6,652 nt of DNA. Source: an uncultured Clostridium sp. GTDB taxonomy: Bacteria > Bacillota > Clostridia > UBA1212 > UBA1255. Numbering within the stretch: the stretch's first letter is position 1; every line of letters begins with the position of its first letter. A program made the position numbers and the translations under genes. Under the pieces are notes generated by a model. It did not search any database. It saw only the letters and a list, made by a program, of their open reading frames with translations, and was not told where the DNA came from. The stretch is from assembly GCA_900555605.1 (NCBI GenBank), contig USLW01000114.1, forward strand, positions 1 to 6,652. Direction: 5' to 3'. Shown here piece after piece: positions 1-5,435 of this stretch.

Positions 1-1027
1 CCTGCGTAATTTCCCTTACCGCTGCCGGTGCCTCCTGTAACAAGCCTGCAACAAGATCTTTTACAGGCATAGTAGAAAAGAACCAGTCTCCGTTTATACG
101 TTTTTCGGTACCATTCTCTGAATAAAGCACACCGGAAATCCGGCTTCCGTTCCCGTCTCGGTTATCCAATCCCGTCACGCGGCAATTCAGGTGAATCTCA
201 CCGCCCAGTTCCCGGACGCGCTCTGCCAGGAGCTCCCACAGCTGCCCCGGACCCTTTTTCGGATACAGAAATTCCTCTATCAATGAAGTTTCCACGTTCT
301 TTTGTTCTATGGCTTCATTTGCATCCGAAACCTTCTTTTTCTGATGGAACGGCTTCTTCAGCATTGCCCATACGGCCTTTGACAAGGACAGACCCTTGAT
401 ACGCTGCGCCCCCCAATCCGCGGAGATATCCACAGGATTGCGGCCCCATACCTTTTCTGTATAATCCTCAAAAAACATTTTATACAGAGGCGTACCGAAG
501 CGGTTCACCATAAAGTCCCGTAAATTCTCCTCCTTTTTCTTAAAGACAGAGGACTTAATATATCCAAAGCCGGCCTTTGCAGTCCGTCCAAACCCAAGGC
601 TCTTGATTGTCTGAAATTTCAAAGAAATCGGATAGTCAAAAAACTTTCTCAGGTAAAATATCCGGGAGACACGTTCGCGGATCAGCATAACCCCCTCCTC
701 CTGCTCCGGGTCGGGCCCCCCCTTTGCCAGAGGCTTTTCACGAGACAAGACCCGGTCGTCTCTGGCCGGCGCGCCCTGAACAGGCATAAGCTCCCGCCAG
801 AGGTCCATCACCCTGTCATTTTTCGTAAAAAAGCGGTGGCCGCCTAAGTCCATTCGATTTCCGTGGTGGGAAATCGTCTTGGAAATTCCGCCTACGGAAT
901 CGGATTCCTCCAATATAATCGGATGAATATCGGTGGTTCGCAGAAGCTCATACGCGGCCGTCAGGCGGGCAGGACCTGCGCCGATAATAACCGCGGTCTT
1001 CTTTTCAATGTTGCTCGTTGTTTCCAA
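1..1027 (-). CDS. FAD-dependent oxidoreductase (CrtI/protoporphyrinogen oxidase/UDP-galactopyranose mutase-like), C-terminus cut off
   Basis: This is my own translation of the minus strand; about 342 codons are visible and the 3' end lies beyond base 1. The N-terminus (residues 11-29) is a Rossmann beta-alpha-beta fold of the FAD-binding kind with GAGPAR. An acidic Glu at about residue 40 precedes a second GG motif (VGGIS, 45-49), and GGHRFF follows at 62-67. A long block around QGAPARDD and [10 protein letters not shown] matches a family I recognise as generic 'NAD(P)/FAD-dependent oxidoreductase', related to amine oxidase, phytoene desaturase and UDP-galactopyranose mutase proteins; its substrate is not known to me. 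The start is set as TTG at 1027, because an in-frame TAG lies five codons upstream and AGGGGG sits 8 nt before the TTG. It begins 23 nt after the gtrA stop, so it is probably cotranscribed. The third Gly of GxGxxG is Arg21, which is unusual. The pairing with gtrA suggests an envelope or polyprenyl-sugar role, as inference only. Confidence 0.85.
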   Translation of the reverse strand, partial: METTSNIEKKTAVIIGAGPARLTAAYELLRTTDIHPIILEESDSVGGISKTISHHGNRMDLGGHRFFTKNDRVMDLWRELMPVQGAPARDDRVLSREKPLAKGGPDPEQEEGVMLIRERVSRIFYLRKFFDYPISLKFQTIKSLGFGRTAKAGFGYIKSSVFKKKEENLRDFMVNRFGTPLYKMFFEDYTEKVWGRNPVDISADWGAQRIKGLSLSKAVWAMLKKPFHQKKKVSDANEAIEQKNVETSLIEEFLYPKKGPGQLWELLAERVRELGGEIHLNCRVTGLDNRDGNGSRISGVLYSENGTEKRINGDWFFSTMPVKDLVAGLLQEAPAAVREITQ

Positions 1028-1035
1028 TAAATCCG

Positions 1036-1041
1036 CCCCCT
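1036..1041 (-). promoter_or_regulatory. Ribosome binding site that fixes the TTG start of the oxidoreductase gene
   Basis: AGGGGG on the minus strand lies 8 nt before TTG at 1027. The in-frame TAG at 1042-1040 overlaps this site, so no start further upstream is possible, and the Rossmann motif begins about 12 residues after the TTG. Confidence 0.65.
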
Positions 1042-1050
1042 ACAGCTTGT

Positions 1051-1449
1051 TTATTTAAATACGAGAATCTTACGCGCCACATAATTCCAGATAAGCACGA
1101 CGCCCGCAATAAAAATCTTACTGATCTGCAGATTGATCCCGATACAATCCGTCAGCAGAAAAACGCCTAAATAATTCAGGCCCAGTCCGATAACCCCGAC
1201 AATCGTAAATATCAGAAATCCTTTTTTGGTTTTACCCTGCTCCTGCTTATCGGTAAATACAAAATACAGCGATAAAAGATAATTTACAATCAGCCCGGCA
1301 ATAAAGCCCACCGTCACTGCGGCATAATGCCGGCCCGGCAGCAGAAAGTTCTCAACCAGTGACATCAATCCATAATCTACGACAAACGCGGCGCCGCCCA
1401 CCACACAGTATTTTAAAAATTCCTTTTTGATTCCCGCTGGTAATTTCAT
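1051..1449 (-). CDS. GtrA-family small membrane protein
   Basis: The predicted product has 132 residues and four hydrophobic segments at about 12-32, 42-64, 78-100 and 108-126, as expected for GtrA-like proteins. Family hallmarks are visible: KYCVVGGAAFVVDYG near the N-terminus, NYLLSLYFVF after helix 2, and WNYVARKILVF at the C-terminus. GtrA-family proteins are thought to move or present polyprenyl-phosphate-linked sugars across the cytoplasmic membrane for cell-surface glycosylation; the sugar cannot be read from this sequence. The same frame stays open upstream to 1533, but that stretch overlaps the miaB 3' end and is not GtrA-like, so the ATG at 1449 is chosen, with a modest AAGG about 12 nt upstream. 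The gene begins 31 nt after the miaB stop and ends 23 nt before the oxidoreductase start, consistent with a single transcript. Confidence 0.9.
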   Translation of the reverse strand: MKLPAGIKKEFLKYCVVGGAAFVVDYGLMSLVENFLLPGRHYAAVTVGFIAGLIVNYLLSLYFVFTDKQEQGKTKKGFLIFTIVGVIGLGLNYLGVFLLTDCIGINLQISKIFIAGVVLIWNYVARKILVFK

Positions 1450-1480
1450 TCTTAATATACACCTTTCCGCAGCCGCATGT

Positions 1481-2923
1481 TTACTTGATATCCGGGACCA
1501 GCAACGCGCCCTCCAGAGACCAGGTCTGCGCATGTTCGACCCTTACCTGTACAAACGTGCCGGGCGCAGGAACAGTATCGGCAGGACAAGAAAAATTAAC
1601 AATCTTATTGCTTTCGGTCCGGCCGGTATATTTGTCCTCATTCGTTCTGCTTTGCCCCTCTGTCAGCACCTCCACACATTTCCCGATATAAGCAGTATTG
1701 ATTTCATAGCTGATTTGATTCTGCACTTCAAGAAGCCGGTTGAAACGTTCCTTCATTACCGTCTCCGGCACCTGTTCTTCATACGCGGCAGCAGGCGTTC
1801 CCACGCGTTTTGAGTATAAAAAGGTATATGCCATTTCAAATCGCACCCGGCGCATCAAATCCAAAGTCTCCACAAAATCCTGCTCCGTTTCTCCCGGAAA
1901 CCCGACAATGATGTCGGTGGACAGTGCGATATCCGGAATCTTGGTACGAATACGATTGATCAGATTCAGATATTGTTCCTTTGTATAATGGCGGTTCATC
2001 CGCCGAAGGATCTCCGTGCTGCCTGATTGAACCGGAAGATGCAGCTGCCTGCAGAGCGCCGGATACTTGGCCATGACATCAATCAATTCTTCCGATAAAT
2101 CCTTCGGATGTGAAGTCATAAACCGAACCCCCCGGCCAGCCGTCTCTTCGCAGATACGGGTCAGTAATGCCGCAAAGCTTACAGGCGCCTCCAGATCTTT
2201 CCCATAAGAATTCACATTTTGTCCAAGCAAGGTGATCTCCTTGACACCTGCTTCTGATAATTTTCGGACTTCCTGCAGAATATCCGCGGGCTGCCGGCTT
2301 CGCTCTCTGCCTCTGACATAGGGAACAATACAATAAGAACAAAAGTTATTGCAGCCATACATAATGGTGACCCACGCTTTAACCGGACTGTCGCGCAGAA
2401 TCGGTACGCCCTCCGCCACCTCGCCTTCCGTGGCAGAAAGCTCGTAGACCCGTTTTCCGTCAAATATGCAATGATATAAAAATTCCGGAAATCGATGCTG
2501 ATTGCGCGTTCCGAACACAAGATCTACATTCCGGTATTTTTTTTGGATCTCAGCCAGCACATGGGGCTGCTCTGTCATACAGCCGCATACAGCGGTTACC
2601 ATATCCGGCTTTTCACGTTTTATTCCCTTCAGCGCCCCGATATGACCGTAGACCTTTTCCTCCGCATTTTCCCGTACACAGCAGGTGTTAAAAATAACCA
2701 AGTCCCCCGGGACGGATTCATCGCACAGCAAATACCCCATCCGGTTCAGCATACCTGCCAGCTTTTCAGAATCATGCGCATTCATCTGGCATCCAAAGGT
2801 CCGTACCGATGCACTCCGCCGTATTCCGGTTTCTTTAAAATGCAGATCGTTCCAATCTTTAATCTGCTGTATATAATAATATTGCTTCTCTATTTCTTCT
2901 TTCGGAATTACCCTTGTCTTCAA
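1481..2923 (-). CDS. miaB: tRNA-2-methylthio-N6-dimethylallyladenosine synthase MiaB
   Basis: MiaB is a radical-SAM methylthiotransferase that adds a methylthio group to i6A37 of tRNAs reading codons starting with U, in the cytoplasm. With the TTG start at 2923 the protein has 480 residues. The N-terminal MTTase domain carries three cluster cysteines, Cys45 (FGCQMN), Cys81 (NTCCVRE) and Cys115 (CGCM). The radical-SAM core has CNNFCSYC, with Cys191, Cys195 and Cys198 binding the second 4Fe-4S cluster, followed by GQNVNSYG and the conserved TSHPKD and LPVQSGS motifs. A TRAM-like domain occupies about the last 65 residues. An N-terminal extension of about 40 residues precedes the first Cys, as is common in Firmicutes MiaB. 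A GTG at 2944 would add seven residues but lacks a good ribosome binding site. The TTG has AAGGA 10 nt upstream, and its initiation block is nearly identical to that of cysS. It is probably driven by the promoter at 3057-3086. Confidence 0.95.
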   Translation of the reverse strand: MKTRVIPKEEIEKQYYYIQQIKDWNDLHFKETGIRRSASVRTFGCQMNAHDSEKLAGMLNRMGYLLCDESVPGDLVIFNTCCVRENAEEKVYGHIGALKGIKREKPDMVTAVCGCMTEQPHVLAEIQKKYRNVDLVFGTRNQHRFPEFLYHCIFDGKRVYELSATEGEVAEGVPILRDSPVKAWVTIMYGCNNFCSYCIVPYVRGRERSRQPADILQEVRKLSEAGVKEITLLGQNVNSYGKDLEAPVSFAALLTRICEETAGRGVRFMTSHPKDLSEELIDVMAKYPALCRQLHLPVQSGSTEILRRMNRHYTKEQYLNLINRIRTKIPDIALSTDIIVGFPGETEQDFVETLDLMRRVRFEMAYTFLYSKRVGTPAAAYEEQVPETVMKERFNRLLEVQNQISYEINTAYIGKCVEVLTEGQSRTNEDKYTGRTESNKIVNFSCPADTVPAPGTFVQVRVEHAQTWSLEGALLVPDIK

Positions 2924-3043
2924 AGCGCTTCCATCCTTACACACTTGTATATAATCCGATCTTCTATGCGCGGCGTATATTGCTGCAATACGTCAAAAGG
3001 CCTCAAAGATCACTTTTCCCGGCTGTACAGCTTGTCTGCCCAT
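2920..3043 (-). CDS. Candidate small leader ORF upstream of miaB with a possible +1 frameshift
   Basis: I do not recognise this product. On the minus strand an ATG at 3043 opens a 16-codon frame (MGRQAVQPGKVIFEAF) that ends at TGA 2995-2993. Shifting +1 at the TTT-TGA-C site continues into 24 more codons (from DVLQQYTPRI to the end VRMEAL), ending at TGA 2922-2920; this stop overlaps the miaB TTG in a TTGA arrangement. GAGG lies 2 nt before the TTT. The second frame alone can also be read from a TTG at 3006 as 28 codons. Against a real gene: the ATG is only about 7 nt from the predicted transcription start and has no Shine-Dalgarno sequence, and so short a frame can arise by chance. A decayed gene or a one-base error in the T4 run is equally possible. 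Confidence 0.25.
2926..2938 (-). promoter_or_regulatory. miaB ribosome binding block, shared with cysS
   Basis: The 13-base block AAGGATGGAAGCG lies 2 nt before the TTG at 2923. Exactly the same 13 bases lie 2 nt before the cysS ATG (5362-5374). This supports TTG at 2923 rather than GTG at 2944 as the miaB start. Confidence 0.6.
2958..3011 (-). other. Potential structured RNA in the miaB leader
   Basis: GATCTT (3011-3006) can pair with AAGATC (2963-2958) on the minus-strand RNA. This helix encloses a hairpin at 2992-2974 in which CGTA and TTG pair with CAA and TACG across a CAG loop and a two-base bulge. No U-tract follows, so it is not an intrinsic terminator. It matches no riboswitch class I know, and no folding calculation was possible here. 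Confidence 0.25.
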
Positions 3044-3056
3044 ATCGTACCAGTAC

Positions 3057-3086
3057 AGTATAGCATACTCGCCGGAAAAATGTAAA
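3057..3086 (-). promoter_or_regulatory. Sigma-A type promoter with extended -10, upstream of miaB
   Basis: On the minus strand, TTTACA (3086-3081, one mismatch from TTGACA) and TATACT (3062-3057, one mismatch from TATAAT) are separated by 18 bp. A TGC triplet directly precedes the -10, giving the extended TGnTATACT form. Transcription should start near 3050, about 127 nt before the miaB TTG. It lies between the sigH stop and miaB, so it probably starts the miaB-gtrA-oxidoreductase unit. Inverted CCGGAAA/TTTCCGG arms flank the -35 (3072-3078 and 3097-3103). Confidence 0.75.
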
Positions 3087-3157
3087 GCATGCCCGCTTTC
3101 CGGATCCGCCGGTTCCGAAGGCGCCCCATAACACCGCAACGAGACGATGCGGTTGAT

Positions 3158-3781
3158 TCAGGAATATAATTCCGGCCGCAGCTTCTTTTTCATACGCTGC
3201 AGCGCGTTATCAATAGACTTAATATCCTTATGCAGCTCGTCCGCCATTTCCTGATAGGACTTTCCCTTCAGAAACAAGCGCAGCACCTCCTGTTCAAAAG
3301 AGCTGAGAATCTCGCTCAAACGGCTGGTCAATAAGTCGTAGGATTCCTGGGTAATCACAATTTCCTCCGGGTCCACCATGGTCTGCGAATCATACCGGTA
3401 ATCAAGGCTGCCGGGAGCCTCAGCGCCATCCTCGTCGTTTTCTCCGTAAAAGGATACATAATTATTAAGCGGAACGTGCTTCTGACGCGTCGCCATTTTA
3501 ATTGCGGAAATCACCTGGCGTTTAATACAGACCTCTGCAAAAGAAACAAAAGAGACCTTCTTTTCCGTATCATATCCGCAGATCGCTTTATAGAGCCCGA
3601 TCATGCCCTCCTGTACGATATCCTCCCGGTCCGCACCGGCCAGAAAATACGTTCTGGTCACGGACCGCACCAGAGACTTATACTTGTCCAGCAGGCATTC
3701 ACAGGCATCGTTATTTCCCTGTTTTGCCAGCTCTACAAGCCTCTCATCTGCAAACCTTCCGTAATCTGTCACAGAATCCAC
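3158..3781 (-). CDS. sigH: RNA polymerase sigma factor SigH (sporulation/transition-state sigma)
   Basis: SigH is an alternative sigma factor that directs core RNA polymerase to transition-phase and early sporulation promoters in Firmicutes. With the GTG start at 3781 the product has 207 residues, close to the 218 of B. subtilis SigH. Region 2 is very similar to that protein: YFLAGADREDIVQEGMIGLY (about 45-64), then FAEVCIKRQVISAIK and ATRQKHVPLNNYVS. A short acidic linker (ENDEDGAEAPG) leads to region 4, with FEQEVLRLFLKGKSYQEMADEL and the helix-turn-helix segment KSIDNALQRMKKKL. An ATG at 3853 would extend the protein by 24 basic, unconserved residues but has no clear ribosome binding site. 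The GTG has a perfect GGAGG 8 nt upstream and begins where B. subtilis SigH becomes alignable, so it is preferred. The gene follows cysS with no evident terminator between them, so readthrough from the cysE promoter is likely. Confidence 0.92.
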   Translation of the reverse strand: MDSVTDYGRFADERLVELAKQGNNDACECLLDKYKSLVRSVTRTYFLAGADREDIVQEGMIGLYKAICGYDTEKKVSFVSFAEVCIKRQVISAIKMATRQKHVPLNNYVSFYGENDEDGAEAPGSLDYRYDSQTMVDPEEIVITQESYDLLTSRLSEILSSFEQEVLRLFLKGKSYQEMADELHKDIKSIDNALQRMKKKLRPELYS

Positions 3782-3789
3782 GATATCAG

Positions 3790-3794
3790 CCTCC
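3790..3794 (-). promoter_or_regulatory. GGAGG ribosome binding site deciding the sigH GTG start
   Basis: GGAGG lies 8 nt before the GTG at 3781. cysE has the identical arrangement of GGAGG, 8 nt, then GTG. The ATG at 3853 is preceded only by GC-rich sequence without a good Shine-Dalgarno match. Confidence 0.6.
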
Positions 3795-3808
3795 GTCCGT
3801 TTCTTTGC

Positions 3809-3839
3809 GCGGCAGCCTCTGTTTTGTTTCCCCTGCCGC
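3809..3839 (-). other. Possible leader hairpin just before sigH
   Basis: GCGGCAG (3839-3833) can pair with CTGCCGC (3815-3809), a perfect 7-bp stem around a 17-nt purine-rich loop. It ends 14 nt before the GGAGG of sigH. If the GTG at 3781 is the true start, this hairpin lies in the 108-nt untranslated gap after cysS; if the ATG at 3853 is used, it lies inside the coding region. No U-tract follows, so it is not a terminator. Confidence 0.3.
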
Positions 3840-3889
3840 AGCAGCGCAGACATTGCGCCGCAAAGCCGCCGGTGCAGTTCAAGGCGCTG

Positions 3890-5359
3890 TCAGCTGCGCG
3901 TAATTTGAACGCCTTCTTTTGTATCCACCAGGGTAATTCCCATTTCTTTCAGCTGATTGCGGATTGCGTCCGCCTGTGCATATTGTTTATTTTTCTTTGC
4001 TTCTGTCCGCCGGGCTACGAGGTCCATAATCTCCGGGCCGAATACCGCTTCCTGTTTTTCGGAAGCAGAGGCCTGCTCCCCCTGAATCGCATTTTCCACG
4101 GTTTCTGCCATGCGCAGGCCAAGAATCGTATCGGTAAACAAAATAAAGTCATAAATACGGCGGCTTTTAACAGAATAACGCAGCGCTTTCCATACCACGC
4201 TCAAGCCCAGCGGAATGTTCAAATCATCAGATACTGCCTGTATAAACTCCTGTTTCCATGTTGCAAGGAGCTCCGGATCCACAGGAACGTCCCCCGCCTG
4301 TCTGTGTTTTTTCAGTCCGTCATACAGCCGCTCTAAAGAAACCTTCGCACTTTCCAGACCGTCATAGGTAAAATTCAATTTATTCCGGTAATGGCCGTTC
4401 AGACAGAAATAACGGTACGCGAGAGGCGGATAGCCCTTTGCCATTAAGTCGGAGATTGTATAAGTATTTCCTAAGCTCTTGGACATCTTACCGTTATCTA
4501 CAAGCAAAAATTCACCATGCATCCAGTAGCGCACCGCAGGCTTTCCGGTCAGCGCCTCTGTCTGCGCAATTTCATTTTCATGATGGATCGGAATGTGATC
4601 CACTCCGCCGGTATGAATGTCAAAGCAATCGCCTAAGTATTCCCTTGCCATAGCAGAGCATTCGATGTGCCATCCCGGATATCCCATTCCCCAAGGGCTT
4701 GGCCACTGCATAATATGCTCCTTCGGCGCTTTTTTCCATATGGCAAAGTCTGCGTGATGACGCTTCTCCGCGTTGACCTCTACACGCTCGCTGGCCCCGG
4801 CCTGCTGTTCATCCAAATTCGCCCGGGAAAGCTTTCCGTAGCCGGGAAATTTAGAAATATCAAAATAGATGCCATCACTGGTTTCATATGCCACCCCTTT
4901 ATCGTACAGCGCTTTCACAAATTGAATCATAGGTTCAATATGTTCAGTGGCTTTTGCTGTAATTTCCGGCAAATCGATGTTCAGCCTATCAAGATCCTGA
5001 AAAAATGCCGCAGTATAGAACGCCGCGATTTCATACGGCGATTTTTGCTGTTTTTTTGCAGCCTTTTCCATCTTATCCTCGCCCTCGTCGCCGTCGGACA
5101 CCAGATGCCCCACATCCGTAATATTCATCACATGCTTGAGATGATATCCGTTCAGTTTCAGAACGCGCCGCAGTGCATCCATAAAAATATACGTCCGCAA
5201 ATTCCCGATATGTGCATAACTGTATACGGTGGGACCGCATGAATATATGGTAACCTCCCGGCTGCCGCCTTCCGGCGCTTGGGAAGGATCGCTTTCTCCT
5301 CGGCAGCAGCCGGGCACGAACTCCTCTTTTTTTCTCGTCATGGTGTTATAAACTTTCAT
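3890..5359 (-). CDS. cysS: Cysteinyl-tRNA synthetase
   Basis: This class I aminoacyl-tRNA synthetase charges tRNA-Cys with cysteine using ATP, in the cytoplasm. The 489-residue product is slightly longer than the usual 460-470. The HIGH-type signature is HIGN at residues 50-53, within CGPTVYSYAHIGN, and KMSKS is at 291-295. The Zn ligands that sense the cysteine thiol align as Cys41, Cys234 (HIECSAMA), His259 and Glu263 (HHENE), with the same 25- and 4-residue spacings as E. coli Cys209, His234 and Glu238. The C-terminal DALR-like and anticodon-binding helices follow, ending in the common short strand GITLVDTKEGVQI. Residues 17-35 form an insertion of about 13-15 residues with a Cys-Cys pair that ordinary CysRS proteins lack. 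The ATG at 5359 has AAGGATGG upstream and begins at the conserved KVYNTMTRKKEEF. It lies 66 nt downstream of cysE and is probably cotranscribed with it. Confidence 0.97.
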   Translation of the reverse strand: MKVYNTMTRKKEEFVPGCCRGESDPSQAPEGGSREVTIYSCGPTVYSYAHIGNLRTYIFMDALRRVLKLNGYHLKHVMNITDVGHLVSDGDEGEDKMEKAAKKQQKSPYEIAAFYTAAFFQDLDRLNIDLPEITAKATEHIEPMIQFVKALYDKGVAYETSDGIYFDISKFPGYGKLSRANLDEQQAGASERVEVNAEKRHHADFAIWKKAPKEHIMQWPSPWGMGYPGWHIECSAMAREYLGDCFDIHTGGVDHIPIHHENEIAQTEALTGKPAVRYWMHGEFLLVDNGKMSKSLGNTYTISDLMAKGYPPLAYRYFCLNGHYRNKLNFTYDGLESAKVSLERLYDGLKKHRQAGDVPVDPELLATWKQEFIQAVSDDLNIPLGLSVVWKALRYSVKSRRIYDFILFTDTILGLRMAETVENAIQGEQASASEKQEAVFGPEIMDLVARRTEAKKNKQYAQADAIRNQLKEMGITLVDTKEGVQITRS

Positions 5360-5361
5360 AT

Positions 5362-5374
5362 CGCTTCCATCCTT
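5362..5374 (-). promoter_or_regulatory. cysS ribosome binding block
   Basis: AAGGATGGAAGCG lies 2 nt before the cysS ATG. The block is repeated exactly before miaB (2926-2938). Confidence 0.55.
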
Positions 5375-5412
5375 TCCTTACTGATTCTGCGTGGCGCCGC
5401 GGAAATACCCAG

Positions 5413-5435
5413 GCAGCCGCTGTATTTACGGCTGC
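5413..5435 (-). other. Intercistronic hairpin enclosing the cysE stop codon
   Basis: GCAGCCG (5435-5429) and CGGCTGC (5419-5413) form a perfect 7-bp GC-rich stem with a 9-nt loop that contains the cysE TAA (5428-5426). No U-run follows, so it does not look like an intrinsic terminator. It could stabilise or process the cysE-cysS transcript, or tune translation of cysS. Confidence 0.4.

Noticed and set aside
1450..1533. N-terminal extension of gtrA into the miaB 3' end
   Set aside because: The extra 28 residues are Arg- and Cys-rich, not GtrA-like and overlap the miaB TRAM domain coding; the ATG at 1449 fits the family.
2495..3085. Plus-strand open frame (196 codons) over the miaB 5' end and its leader
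   Set aside because: It is antisense to conserved MiaB motifs, lacks a ribosome binding site and resembles no family; the promoter and leader on the minus strand explain the extension.
3133..3153. Hairpin ACCGCA/TGCGGT just after the sigH stop as an intrinsic terminator
   Set aside because: Only 6 bp with a 9-nt loop and no U-tract; it cannot be supported as a terminator.
3476..4336. Long plus-strand open frame (286 codons) opposite cysS and sigH
   Set aside because: It runs antisense across the highly conserved cysS 3' half and the sigH 5' end, has no recognisable domain, and its residues mirror the coding constraints of the opposite strand.
4667..5242. Plus-strand open frame (191 codons) opposite the cysS 5' half
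   Set aside because: Shadow of CysRS coding sequence including the HIGN region; no supporting start signal or domain.
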